In this document: positions 7,931-16,826 of the stretch, piece by piece
How positions within the stretch are numbered: position 1 is the first letter of the stretch
Layout: every line of letters begins with the position of its first letter
Source of the DNA: Ruminococcus sp.
GTDB lineage: Bacteria > Bacillota > Clostridia > Oscillospirales > Ruminococcaceae
DNA length: 46,712 nt
Direction of reading: 5' to 3'
Assembly (NCBI GenBank): GCA_017626015.1
Contig: JAGAJO010000004.1
Span: 1 to 46,712, forward strand
Translations under genes and position numbers: made by a program
Notes under the pieces: generated by a model
The model's database searches: none
Told to the model about the DNA's origin: nothing
What the model saw: only the letters and a program-made list of their open reading frames with translations

Positions 7931-7938
7931 ATAATTAA

Positions 7939-7967
7939 ATTATAGTCCTTTGCCTGCCGATTGTCAA
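7939..7967 (-). promoter_or_regulatory. Sigma-A-type promoter of the cytidylate-kinase-like gene
   Basis: On the reverse strand TTGACA (7967-7962), 17 nt, TATAAT (7944-7939). Both hexamers match the consensus perfectly. Confidence 0.85.
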
Positions 7968-7989
7968 TTACACATTTATTACAAGTCGG

Positions 7990-8030
7990 CAGAGTAAAAA
8001 TGAGATCCGCAGCGCTTTGACACTGCGGAT
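7990..8030 (-). terminator. Terminator of the gerA-gerB-gerC operon
   Basis: A perfect 13-bp stem (ATGAGATCCGCAG with CTGCGGATCTCAT) around a short loop, followed on the reverse strand by TTTTTACT. It lies about 145 nt past the gerC stop. The rest of 7968-8179 holds AT-rich sequence with no supported gene. Confidence 0.8.
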
Positions 8031-8179
8031 CTCATTTTAAGGAAGTTTAGAAAAAATATATGAAGAAAAAAATATGAAGTTATCTCTTTCGAGATGTCTA
8101 TATAATAACAGCCGTTTGTGATAAGCTTGTGAACATAGCAAGTAAATTTAGAAAAATTGTTTTTTATCAAATATCGACA

Positions 8180-9409
8180 TTATTCAACTCTTACTTTTAC
8201 ATCAGTTTCAAAATCAATGGCTCTGTATATATCGTCAAGGCTGTCCTGATACCTGATATAGGTACGGGGATATTCATGACGCAGAAGCTGCCAGATCCCC
8301 ACAATATCCGTGCCGTTTTTTCTGAGAGCCTTATCCTCCGCCGCCTTGAATATCCGCTGAAGCTCGTCTGCGATCTCCCCGGACAGCTCCTCCGACTCCG
8401 CAGACGAACGCAGATTTTTGTTGGCGTGGGCGACGACGGTAATATCGGCTTTATAGCTTATTCTGCCGTCCTTTATTTTCAGATCTGTCTTTATTTTGTC
8501 CCGGGTGAGCATAACGTTTATAAGCTCGCCACTATGCTTTACGATCATATCTCCACGTTCCGCCCGTCTTGTGAGCCAAGCCACACCCTGAGCCTCATCG
8601 CTGTCGAGAGTGTCCTCAAGCACCTTGCCCTCTTTTATAAGGGCAGTGGAGCTTACGGATACCTGCGGCTCCGATGAACCTTGTCCCTCCTGCTGCTCGG
8701 AGCTGCCCTGCTGCTCTTGCTGCTGTCCTTGCTGCTGTCCTCCTTGCTGTTCCGCTTGCTGACCGGAACTACCTCCTTCGCTGCCCTCCGACTGCTCCTC
8801 CACCGAAAGAACGGGCATTGCAATATGCTGAGGAGTATTCACGCATGAAAGGAAATCCAGCATTTCGCATTTTATCGCAGTAGAATTTTCCGCATTTGTA
8901 TCTATGATCTTTTTCAGAGCCTCCGCAGACGTTGCTCCACGGGTCATCTTGGCATTCATAATATCCTCTGCGGTTGTTTCGCTAAGACAGAGATCCACGC
9001 CGAGATAAACATTCTTATCAGCCAGAGTGAAGCGGAAAAGATCTTCGGGATCGGAAAAATCGATATCCCTGTTAAAGCAGATAAGCTGGAGATGACCCAG
9101 AAAAGCCTCCCTGCCCGTTTTATAGCTTGCCTTTTTTATAGCCTCGGTGATGGTCTTGCCTTCGCCGGAAATTACCTCCACGTTGGGCTGACTGGGGTCT
9201 ATCGGAGTATCGGAGCCTGCTCCCGACGATTTAAAGATCTGCATACTGACCTTGTAGCCGCCGTCCTCCGACGGATCTATACCCATAGCGTGGACAAGCA
9301 TTCTGTCGCTTATGTTTGCGGTTTTTCCGAAGGCGGAAAACAGCAGCGATATTCCCAGAACCGTTACAAGAAGATATATCTTTATATTATCAGCCGAGCT
9401 TTTTCTCAT
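8180..9409 (-). CDS. gerC: Ger(x)C-family spore germination protein
   Basis: C subunit of a germinant receptor; the family is usually a lipoprotein attached to the outer face of the inner spore membrane. At 409 residues it has the normal length. One hydrophobic segment lies at residues 11-27, then VHAMGIDP and FLGHLQLICF, typical of GerC N-terminal domains, and a C-terminal GerC domain. Two oddities are visible. The hydrophobic segment ends in LLFSAFGKTANISDR with no cysteine, so no lipobox is apparent. Residues about 206-246 are a Gln/Gly/Ser-rich low-complexity stretch inserted between the domains. The gene overlaps gerB by 20 nt and ends at a strong terminator. Confidence 0.9.
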   Translation of the reverse strand: MRKSSADNIKIYLLVTVLGISLLFSAFGKTANISDRMLVHAMGIDPSEDGGYKVSMQIFKSSGAGSDTPIDPSQPNVEVISGEGKTITEAIKKASYKTGREAFLGHLQLICFNRDIDFSDPEDLFRFTLADKNVYLGVDLCLSETTAEDIMNAKMTRGATSAEALKKIIDTNAENSTAIKCEMLDFLSCVNTPQHIAMPVLSVEEQSEGSEGGSSGQQAEQQGGQQQGQQQEQQGSSEQQEGQGSSEPQVSVSSTALIKEGKVLEDTLDSDEAQGVAWLTRRAERGDMIVKHSGELINVMLTRDKIKTDLKIKDGRISYKADITVVAHANKNLRSSAESEELSGEIADELQRIFKAAEDKALRKNGTDIVGIWQLLRHEYPRTYIRYQDSLDDIYRAIDFETDVKVRVE

Positions 9410-10487
9410 TTTTCTCCTTACCTCCTTTTCTGCATATTATCATCAGCAAAACCGGAACAGCCGCCGTCAGGATCACTATCTGCCATGCTCCGCCGTCGCT
9501 GTAGGCAAATCTCTCCCAATTATGAGGAATCAGGAAAAACAGCGAAGCTGCCGCAGGAACGGCTCCCGCAGCGGCTGCGGAGGTAAAGCGTGAAAGCGAC
9601 GGAAAAAGATTGCGCAGACATTTTGCCCCGCAGAAAATATACGCCGAAAGCTTGACAACAGCAATAATGACCCAGACAAACATAAAAAGTCCGTCGAAAC
9701 GCTCGATGATACCTGTCTGTGAGTATGCTGCCAGCGAGAAGAAGGGCAGCCTTGCCAACTGTACATAATCCCCCAGTATCACTGTTATGAGGAAAAGTAT
9801 AAGCTCCAGCACGATTATTTTTACCGCAAGGAAATACCATGCGGCACGGGAGATCGGCATATCCTTTTTCCCTTTGGAAGCATCAAGCTCCGACATGAGG
9901 AATACAAACAGCACCAGAGAACCGTTACGGGAGAATTCGGCTTTCACACAGCTGAAGATCAGATCGGTAATGTTTTCCTCGGCAAAGTGGAAATTTGTAA
10001 AGTAAAGATCGCTTATAGAGCCGCATACCACCATAACGGTCATTATGATAAAGCCTGCCGACGCATATACGGCGGCTTTCCCCAGAACACTGATCTTCAT
10101 ACGGGCGATATAAACTGCCGCCAGGACCGAGCATATCACCGCCATTATTCTGGGAATGTAGCCGGTGAAATAATAATCCATAAAGTAGGAGAAATCCCCC
10201 ACAGTTATAAATGCGGAGAAAGCAAAATATACAAGATATAATGCCGATACGGCGTATCCGAGGACTCTGCTTTTCGACGCCGAAAGTCCGCAGGGATCCT
10301 CGCCGTTAAATGCATGGGCAAACACCGCCGCAGGCAGAAGTATCAGCGCCTGCAAAGCGGTAGAGATAACCGCTCCCAACATATACACTGCTGCATTTTC
10401 GTATGCAAAGGGAAAATAGGTCATTGTGGAAAAAAATCTTGCGCACAGCATTATCGACATAAGCTGAAAGGTCGTAAGCTTTTTCAT
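9390..10487 (-). CDS. gerB: GerB-family spore germination permease
   Basis: Membrane subunit B of a Ger germinant receptor, a member of the amino acid-polyamine-organocation transporter superfamily thought to bind the germinant. The 365-residue protein starts with the family-typical KLTTFQLMSIMLCARF and has about ten hydrophobic segments, such as VYMLGAVISTALQALILLPAAVF near residue 35 and IVILTAAVPVLLMIIC near the end. The gene lies 28 nt after gerA, with an AAGGAG-type ribosome site, and overlaps gerC by 20 nt, so the order A-B-C forms one operon. Germinant specificity cannot be inferred. Confidence 0.92.
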   Translation of the reverse strand: MKKLTTFQLMSIMLCARFFSTMTYFPFAYENAAVYMLGAVISTALQALILLPAAVFAHAFNGEDPCGLSASKSRVLGYAVSALYLVYFAFSAFITVGDFSYFMDYYFTGYIPRIMAVICSVLAAVYIARMKISVLGKAAVYASAGFIIMTVMVVCGSISDLYFTNFHFAEENITDLIFSCVKAEFSRNGSLVLFVFLMSELDASKGKKDMPISRAAWYFLAVKIIVLELILFLITVILGDYVQLARLPFFSLAAYSQTGIIERFDGLFMFVWVIIAVVKLSAYIFCGAKCLRNLFPSLSRFTSAAAAGAVPAAASLFFLIPHNWERFAYSDGGAWQIVILTAAVPVLLMIICRKGGKEKNEKKLG

Positions 10488-10515
10488 AGTAAAACTCCTT
10501 TCGGCGCAAATTTTG

Positions 10516-11997
10516 TCAGCCTTGTCTGAAATCCTCTACGGTCGCCTGTCTTTTTTCGTACTCCTTAAAGCTGTCCCTGACAAGCATATCCTTGACACCC
10601 GACCTGAAAAACGGGGTAAGCGGAGCGGTAAAGGAAACCGCAAAATCGTTCATTGCGTTTACGTTGGCAATAAGGACTATCATTGCCGCTGACAGACCGA
10701 AAAGTCCGCCGAAGCCCCCTGCCAGTATGAAAACAAGTCTCAGCACGGACACTGCCGAATAAAGACTGGGGGTCACAAAGGACGCAGTGGCGGTTATTCC
10801 CACCACTATAAGCAGAGGAGCGGAAACAAGTCCGCTTTTGACGGCTGCGTCGCCTATTATAAGTCCGCCGACTATCGAAACCGCTCCGCCTACCGCTTTA
10901 GGCATACGCAGACCCGCCTCACGCATTATCTCAAACAGCACCACCAGCAGGATCACCTCAAAAACGGGCGGATAGGGCGTCGCCTCCTCCGAAGCCGCAA
11001 GGTTAAGCAGAAGCTTCAAAGTAAAGGTCTCGGGGTGATACATGACCAGCGCAACGTATAATCCCGGGAAAGCGATCGCCAGAAAAAAAGACGCATACTT
11101 CATCCAGCGGGAAAAGGCAGTATAAAAGGATTTATTGCAGTAATCGTCCATAGTGCGGAAATTGTCGGCAAACAGCGTGGGCAGTATCAGACAGAAGGGA
11201 GTGCCGTCCACAAGCACGCAGACCTTTCCTTCATTGAGACTTGCGCACACCATATCGGGGCGCTCGGTAGTCATGACGGAGGAAAAGACCGAACGATCGT
11301 AGCTTTCGTCAATAAAAGGCTCGATATATCCGCTTGTAAGCACCGTATCAAGCTTTATAGAGGAAAGACCCGAACGGATCTTCTCTATGATCTCAGGACT
11401 TGCCCTGTCGGCAAGATAAAGCATACATACGTCGGTGGAGGATATTTCGCCCACCTGAGACATTTCAAATCTCAGGGACGGGGTCTTCATTCTTCTTCTA
11501 ACCAGCGAAAGATTGGTCCTTATGGTTTCGGTAAAGCTGTCCTGAGCCGCACGGATAGTCTGCTCGGTCTCGGGAATGGTCACAGCACGCTTATCGTAGC
11601 CCTGTATGCCGAACACCACGGCTTTTTTCAGGCTGTCGATAAAAACTACGGCAAAGCCAGAAAAGAGAAACTGTATGACGTTTCCGTAATTGTAGACGGT
11701 TTTACGCTCCGCCGCCAGAAGGCTTTTTTCGGTAAGGAAGGAGAAAATGTCCTCCGGCTTAAGAGAACCTCTTTTTTCAAGCTCCATAAGGGGATGAAAA
11801 ATAAGCTCAGACATGGAAACGGTGGAGACCATGCCCTCGATAGAAACAAGGGCGCAGTCCACGCCGCATATTTTTACATTCATTATGTTCAGATCCATAG
11901 TGTTTCCGGTAACTGCACGGAGATCCCGCATAGCGTCAGAAACTTGGGGAGAGATCTGGATCTCCTTATAATTTTCATGATCGGGTGAAAAACTCAT
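10516..11997 (-). CDS. gerA: GerA-family spore germination protein
   Basis: A subunit of the germinant receptor of the inner spore membrane. The 493-residue protein has the large N-terminal soluble domain with the CDCALVSIEGM-like region around residue 50 (here CGVDCALVSIEGMVS) and the GYIEPFIDESYDRSVFSSVMTTERPD block. A membrane domain with four or five segments follows from about residue 295 (for example SFFLAIAFPGLYVALVMY). The C-terminal soluble tail contains PFFRSGVKDMLVRDSF. It is the first gene of gerA-gerB-gerC. A GGAAAGG ribosome site lies ahead, a sigma-G-like promoter is at 12086-12115, and hairpin M4 lies between promoter and start. Confidence 0.94.
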   Translation of the reverse strand: MSFSPDHENYKEIQISPQVSDAMRDLRAVTGNTMDLNIMNVKICGVDCALVSIEGMVSTVSMSELIFHPLMELEKRGSLKPEDIFSFLTEKSLLAAERKTVYNYGNVIQFLFSGFAVVFIDSLKKAVVFGIQGYDKRAVTIPETEQTIRAAQDSFTETIRTNLSLVRRRMKTPSLRFEMSQVGEISSTDVCMLYLADRASPEIIEKIRSGLSSIKLDTVLTSGYIEPFIDESYDRSVFSSVMTTERPDMVCASLNEGKVCVLVDGTPFCLILPTLFADNFRTMDDYCNKSFYTAFSRWMKYASFFLAIAFPGLYVALVMYHPETFTLKLLLNLAASEEATPYPPVFEVILLVVLFEIMREAGLRMPKAVGGAVSIVGGLIIGDAAVKSGLVSAPLLIVVGITATASFVTPSLYSAVSVLRLVFILAGGFGGLFGLSAAMIVLIANVNAMNDFAVSFTAPLTPFFRSGVKDMLVRDSFKEYEKRQATVEDFRQG

Positions 11998-12031
11998 AGC
12001 CGCCGCCTTTCCGTATTCATCACTGAAAAGT

Positions 12032-12080
12032 AATTGCGCACCGCACAGAGACTTCTTACGGCTTTGTACGGTATTGCCTA
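12032..12080. repeat. 5' hairpin element M4
   Basis: AATTGCGCACCGCACAGAG at the left and TTGTACGGTATTGCCTA at the right are inverted ends of the M family, with ACGGCTTTGTA inside. It lies 35 nt upstream of the gerA start, and the predicted transcription start falls at its upstream edge. Confidence 0.6.
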
Positions 12081-12085
12081 AAAAA

Positions 12086-12115
12086 TATTATGCGTCAAAA
12101 TTTTTCGGCTATGCA
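12086..12115 (-). promoter_or_regulatory. Sigma-G-like promoter of gerA-gerB-gerC
   Basis: On the reverse strand TGCATA (12115-12110), 17 nt, CATAATA (12092-12086). This fits the forespore sigma-G consensus (GNATR, 17-18 nt, CATNNTA), as expected for germinant receptor operons. Confidence 0.65.
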
Positions 12116-12130
12116 AATTTTGCGGCAGCA

Positions 12131-12166
12131 AAAAGACGAACGCCGTCCCGAGGGATAGCGTTCGTC
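12131..12166 (-). terminator. Terminator of the GH5 gene
   Basis: A 9-bp stem GACGAACGC (12135-12143) with GCGTTCGTC (12158-12166), followed on the reverse strand by TTTTTGC. It lies about 45 nt past the stop at 12211. Confidence 0.8.
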
Positions 12167-12210
12167 CTGAATTTTTAAATTTTAAGCATTTTATTAAAGC
12201 TCAGCTGTTT

Positions 12211-13887
12211 TTATTTTTTCTTCCTTATTACCGTGACAGCCGCCAGAAGTACCGCCGTAACGCCGAAGCCTGCTGCTGCGCCGGTAGCGGGGTTATTTGT
12301 CGAGGAGCCTGAAGACTGCTTGGATGATGAGGATCCCGAAGCCTTGCTGGAGCTGCTTGTGCTGTCTGAAGCGGAGGAGCTGCCTGAAGATACGTCTGCT
12401 GTGCTGCTTCCCGTATCGGAGCTGCCGGATTCATCAATGGAGGACGGATCAGGTTCGCTGGAATCGTCAACACCCGTTTTGTCGGATTTTACCCTTACAA
12501 CTACGACCTTCTCGCACACTCTGCTGCTGTCTGTTGCCTCGCTCCTTACGATGATGGGAACAGTACCTGTTCTGAGGGGAGTTACAACGCCGTTTTCATC
12601 AACAGCAGCTATCTTTTCGTCCTCGCTGTAATATGTAAGCTTTCCGCCGTCGGTGGAAGCCTCAATAGCGAAAGGCTCGTCGTCGCCCTCAACGGCAAAG
12701 TAGGTAGGAGCTTCGATGGAAGCAGCCTTTTTGCCTGCCATTATATCCTCCAGACCTGCCTTGAAGCTATCATCGCCAAGCTTGCAGGTAAGTCTGTTAT
12801 AGATGGAATATGTTCTCTCGCTGTTATCCTGACCCATGGTAACGTCCCAGATCACGGGGAGCATTCCTCTGTCTGCGATAGCTCCAACAACGGCAAGGTT
12901 ATATCTGGTGCATTCGCCCGCAGTCTTGTTAAGACGGCTTGCGCAAGCGCACTCTCCCACGATAACAGGAACGCCGTTATCGGTGAATTTTTCCTTGACC
13001 GTATCCAGCATATTATTCATATTGTCGTAGTCTGCTTTTGTTCCCCAGTAGGTTCTGGGAGTCGCCCATGTTGTGTCTGCCTCGGCAAGGGCAAAGGGAG
13101 AGGGATCATAATAGTGAACGGAGACCGCACATCTGTTGAGGGGATCCTCCGGCATCTTATAAAGATCGTCGCAGGTGCGGGAAATGTCCGTCTTATAGCC
13201 TGCGATAAGCAGATGTCTCTTTCCGTTATTGTTATCCTGCGATCTTACAAGATCCACAAAGGTCTGATTTATCTCGTTGAGCAGGCCGTAGGACTCCTCC
13301 TTCTGCTCCTGAGTTCCCGACCACTGATCCCATACGGAATCCCAGCCGCCTTCCTCGTTAAGCGACTCGAAGATAACGTGATCGTCGAAATCGGCAAAGC
13401 CGTCGCATATCTGCTGCCACATACGGGTATATCTGTACATACACTCGTCCTTTTCCGTGGGGAATTTCTCCCACCAGCCGCCGTCCCAGTGAATATTGAC
13501 GATAACATACAGTCCTGCGTCAACAGCCCAGTCTGTTACCTCCTTGACTCTCGCCATGTACTCGGGGCTTATGGTATAATCCTCCATGTCCATCATGTTG
13601 GACCATGCCACAGGTATTCTCAGTGTACCGAATCCCTCGTCGGCAATTCCCTGTATCATTTCCTGAGTGATAACGGGACTTCCCCATGCCGTCTCAAACT
13701 GCTTTACGGTCTTTGCGCTGTTGGAAGTAGCCTCAAAGGTATTGCCTAAGTTGATACCCAAGCCCATATCCTTTATAAGCTCTGCTGTGGTGATGTCCCG
13801 CATACCGGTCTCTTCGGCAGACGCCGAAACTGCCATGGTACCTGCGGCGACAGCCATTGCCGTCAGCGCCGATAAGATCTTTTTCAT
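12211..13887 (-). CDS. Secreted, wall-anchored GH5 endoglucanase
   Basis: Extracellular beta-glucanase, probably of the GH5_4 type, cleaving cellulose, xyloglucan or mixed-linkage glucans. The 558-residue protein starts with a signal peptide (MKKILSALTAMAVAAG... ending near residue 24). The catalytic domain spans about 30-385 with GLGINLGNTFEA, NIHWDGGWW, acid/base Glu178 in FESLNE and nucleophile Glu312 in VIVGE. An Ig-like Big_2 domain (about 390-468) and a Ser-rich linker (about 470-530) follow. The end is NPATG at 532-536, a hydrophobic segment and RKKK, which resembles a sortase signal. GGAGG at 13895-13899 supports ATG 13887 over the ATG at 13902. The start is 29 nt after the AI-2E-family gene, so read-through from there is possible. 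Exact substrate is uncertain. Confidence 0.94.
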   Translation of the reverse strand: MKKILSALTAMAVAAGTMAVSASAEETGMRDITTAELIKDMGLGINLGNTFEATSNSAKTVKQFETAWGSPVITQEMIQGIADEGFGTLRIPVAWSNMMDMEDYTISPEYMARVKEVTDWAVDAGLYVIVNIHWDGGWWEKFPTEKDECMYRYTRMWQQICDGFADFDDHVIFESLNEEGGWDSVWDQWSGTQEQKEESYGLLNEINQTFVDLVRSQDNNNGKRHLLIAGYKTDISRTCDDLYKMPEDPLNRCAVSVHYYDPSPFALAEADTTWATPRTYWGTKADYDNMNNMLDTVKEKFTDNGVPVIVGECACASRLNKTAGECTRYNLAVVGAIADRGMLPVIWDVTMGQDNSERTYSIYNRLTCKLGDDSFKAGLEDIMAGKKAASIEAPTYFAVEGDDEPFAIEASTDGGKLTYYSEDEKIAAVDENGVVTPLRTGTVPIIVRSEATDSSRVCEKVVVVRVKSDKTGVDDSSEPDPSSIDESGSSDTGSSTADVSSGSSSASDSTSSSSKASGSSSSKQSSGSSTNNPATGAAAGFGVTAVLLAAVTVIRKKK

Positions 13888-13916
13888 TAACCATTCCTCC
13901 ATATCATTTATAAGTT

Positions 13917-15068
13917 TTAAGCGGAAGCTTCCGCATGATCTCTTTTATTATTTCTGGACTCGACAACCTCGCTGAGCGTACAGTAGATCACCGAGAACAC
14001 CGGTACTGCGGCGAACATTCCCGCAATGCCGAACAGATTTCCTCCCACCGTGACGGCAAAAAGCGTCCACAGCGCCGGAAGTCCCACTGAGCCGCCCACG
14101 ACCTTGGGATAAATGAAGTTGCCCTCGATCTGCTGGAGTATCAGCATGAAGATGACAAACAGCACAGCCTCCTTGAAGCCGTTGGCACATATCAGCAGGA
14201 AGCCTACTCCCGTTCCGATAAAAGCTCCTACTATCGGGATAAGGGCGGTACACGCCACCAGTACGGCGACTATCACCGCATTGGGGAAGCCGAATACAGT
14301 CATTCCGATACAGCACAGCGAGCCGAGAATGACCGCCTCCACCGTCTGTCCGGTAAGAAATTTTGCGAAAATATCTATTGTCCTGCGGCAGATCTTGCTT
14401 ATATGCCTTATCATTCCCTGAGAGATAAAGGCTGAAGCGATCTTCTTGCCCTGACGCTTGAGCTTTTCCTTCTGCGCCAGCATATAGACGGCAAAGACCA
14501 TACCGAGAACGAAATTGATAAGCGACGAGAATAACGCCGTGGCAATGCTCACGGTGGAATCCAGCGTCTTCATGATAACGACTCCGTCCTTCAGCCAGTC
14601 GGTGATCTTGCCTATAACATCCGCCTGTGTAAGATCTATTTTGTCAAGCCATTTCATGACGGTCTCATTATCCCTGAACAGCACCTCGGCATTTTCCGCA
14701 AGTACAGGCAGGTCGCTTGTAAGCTGGGAAACCGTATCTATCAGCGCCGGGATCACAAGGCAAAGCACCAGCGCCACAACTCCCGCTCCCAGCAGGAGTG
14801 TAATGATTATCGCCAGAGGACGCCGTATGCGCATCATTATCCTTTTGCCCCGCTCGCTCTTAGGCTCTTTAAGCACACGCCTTTCAAGGGCAGACATGGG
14901 AACGTTAAGGATAAACGCTATGGCTGCGCCCAGTATCACCGGGCGGAGAATATCCATTGCAGCCAAAAGCACCTTCAGAATCAGCCTGTAATTAAACAGC
15001 GCCCAGAACAAACCGACCCCGATAACGATCAAAAGTGCATTTTCCCTGAATTTTTTGGTAATCTTCAT
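13917..15068 (-). CDS. AI-2E family transporter
   Basis: A 383-residue polytopic membrane protein of the AI-2E/UPF0118 exporter family. Members are associated with autoinducer-2 export or sodium-proton antiport, and the actual substrate is not known here. It begins with a basic stretch and two hydrophobic segments near residues 12-55, contains a long soluble helical region (TVSQLTSDLPVLAENAEVLF and onward), and ends with four or five membrane segments. The family-typical VAVLVACTALIPIVGAFIGTG and GNFIYPKVVGGSVGLPALW stretches are present. The gene lies 72 nt after ilvB and 29 nt before the GH5 start, all on the reverse strand. It is probably in the same transcript as ilvB, although no functional link is evident. 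Confidence 0.9.
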   Translation of the reverse strand: MKITKKFRENALLIVIGVGLFWALFNYRLILKVLLAAMDILRPVILGAAIAFILNVPMSALERRVLKEPKSERGKRIMMRIRRPLAIIITLLLGAGVVALVLCLVIPALIDTVSQLTSDLPVLAENAEVLFRDNETVMKWLDKIDLTQADVIGKITDWLKDGVVIMKTLDSTVSIATALFSSLINFVLGMVFAVYMLAQKEKLKRQGKKIASAFISQGMIRHISKICRRTIDIFAKFLTGQTVEAVILGSLCCIGMTVFGFPNAVIVAVLVACTALIPIVGAFIGTGVGFLLICANGFKEAVLFVIFMLILQQIEGNFIYPKVVGGSVGLPALWTLFAVTVGGNLFGIAGMFAAVPVFSVIYCTLSEVVESRNNKRDHAEASA

Positions 15069-15140
15069 CTGATTCTCCTGTCAGAACCTATATGGGCATC
15101 AAACCCGGCACACTGCACGTCACAAATATCCTTATTCAGA

Positions 15141-16826
15141 TCAGTCTATCTCAAGCTCCATGATAGGCTCGCTGACGTCCGCACCTGCGGGGACCATGGG
15201 AAGGACGTTTATATCCTTATTGATAATAACGTCTACAAGACACGGCTTTCCGCAGCTCAGAGCCTTTTCAAGCATAGGTCTGATCTCCGACTTTTTGGTG
15301 ATCCTTACGCCCTCGACGCCGAACGCCTCGGCTAGCTTCATAAGATCGGTGCCTCTTTCAATATTCGTCTGTGAAAATCTCTTTCCGTAAAAGAGTCTCT
15401 GCCATTGTCTTACCATGCCCAGAACATCGTTTTCAAATACAAGCTCCACCATTGGTATTTTATGCTTGGCAAGGCTGGAAAGCTCGTTGCAGTTCATGAA
15501 AAAGCTGCCGTCACCCGCAATATTTACCACGGTCCTGTCGGGATTTCCAACCTTGGCACCCATTGCCGCTCCGAAGCCGTAGCCCATGGTACCCAGTCCT
15601 CCGCTGGAGGCGAAGCTTCTGGGACACCTGAAATTATAATACTGAGCTGCCCACATCTGGTGCTGTCCAACCTCGGTAGTAACGATGGCACTGCCCTCGG
15701 TAAGCCTGTCAAGCTCCTCGATAACGTCCTGCGGAAGTACCTCGTCCTCTCTCTCCACAGGCACCATTCTGAGGGCATAGTCCTTTTTCCACTGCATGAC
15801 CTGCGACATCCACTGAGGATGGCTCATATCCGGCAGAAGCTTGTTAAGTTCGGCAAGAACGTACTTCACATCTCCAGTTACCTTATGGTAAACGCCGATA
15901 TTCTTACCGATCTCTGCGGGATCTATTTCTATATGTATTATCTTTGTATTTTTTGCAAAGGTCTTAGGATTGCAAAGCACTCTGTCCGAAAATCTCGAAC
16001 CGAGAACTATCATAAGATCGCATTCGGAAAGGGTGAGGGCTGCGGTTTTTGTGCCGTGCATACCCAGCATTCCTATATAATTTTCAATTGTATTGTCTAT
16101 TGCGCACTGTCCCATAAGGGAAAGCGATACGGGAGCGTCGCATTTTCTGACAAACTCCGCCATCTCGGCGCAGGCGTCACAGGATACAACTCCTCCGCCC
16201 GCATAGATAAAGGGTCTTTCGGAAGCCTTTATAAGCTCCGCAGCTCTTTCTATCTCCGCTTTTACGCCATCGGGGTTATGGTTGACGATCGGCCTTGGGG
16301 TTTTCTTCTCATACTCGATCATTGCGCCTGTGATATCCTTGGGGATATCTATAAGCACGGGACCTTTTCTTCCCTCGTTGGCAATATAGAATGCTTCTCT
16401 TATGATCTCGGGAAGCCTTGCGGGATCCTTGACGATATAATTATGCTTAGTGACGGGCATCGTTATACCGCAAATGTCAACCTCCTGAAAAGAATCCAGT
16501 CCGAGAAGATCTCTTGTTACGTTGCCGGTGATAGCTACAAGGGGAATGGAATCCATAAATGCGGTAGCTATGCCTGTGACCAGATTGGTCGCACCGGGAC
16601 CTGAGGTGGCAAGGACGACTCCCGTTCTGCCGGTAGTTCTGGAATAACCGTCGGCGGCATGGCAGGCTGCCTGCTCATGGGCTGTTATGATATGGGTTAT
16701 TTTATCGGAATACTTATAAAGCGCATCGTAAATATTCAGCACTGCTCCTCCCGGATAGCCGAAGATCGTATCCACGCCCTGCTCAAGCAGGCATTCAAGT
16801 ATAACTTCCGAACCGTTAAGCAACAT
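15141..16826 (-). CDS. ilvB: Acetolactate synthase, large (catalytic) subunit
   Basis: TPP-dependent enzyme condensing two pyruvates to acetolactate, the first common step to valine, leucine and isoleucine. The 561-residue length is normal. The N-terminal domain has FGYPGGAVLNIYDAL and the catalytic glutamate Glu51 in ITAHEQAACHAADGYSR. The TPP/Mg motif GDGSFFMNCNEL lies in the C-terminal domain, followed by IPMVELVFENDVLGMVRQWQ. AGGAG at 16834-16838 supports ATG 16826; the upstream extension of the ORF is leader sequence. No small subunit (ilvN/ilvH) lies beside it. A structured leader and a perfect promoter precede it. Confidence 0.96.
   Translation of the reverse strand: MLLNGSEVILECLLEQGVDTIFGYPGGAVLNIYDALYKYSDKITHIITAHEQAACHAADGYSRTTGRTGVVLATSGPGATNLVTGIATAFMDSIPLVAITGNVTRDLLGLDSFQEVDICGITMPVTKHNYIVKDPARLPEIIREAFYIANEGRKGPVLIDIPKDITGAMIEYEKKTPRPIVNHNPDGVKAEIERAAELIKASERPFIYAGGGVVSCDACAEMAEFVRKCDAPVSLSLMGQCAIDNTIENYIGMLGMHGTKTAALTLSECDLMIVLGSRFSDRVLCNPKTFAKNTKIIHIEIDPAEIGKNIGVYHKVTGDVKYVLAELNKLLPDMSHPQWMSQVMQWKKDYALRMVPVEREDEVLPQDVIEELDRLTEGSAIVTTEVGQHQMWAAQYYNFRCPRSFASSGGLGTMGYGFGAAMGAKVGNPDRTVVNIAGDGSFFMNCNELSSLAKHKIPMVELVFENDVLGMVRQWQRLFYGKRFSQTNIERGTDLMKLAEAFGVEGVRITKKSEIRPMLEKALSCGKPCLVDVIINKDINVLPMVPAGADVSEPIMELEID

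Noticed and set aside
8680-8790. CAG/CTG-rich tract in gerC as a repeat array
   Set aside because: It encodes an in-frame Gln/Gly/Ser-rich linker and is irregular; I treat it as low-complexity coding sequence.
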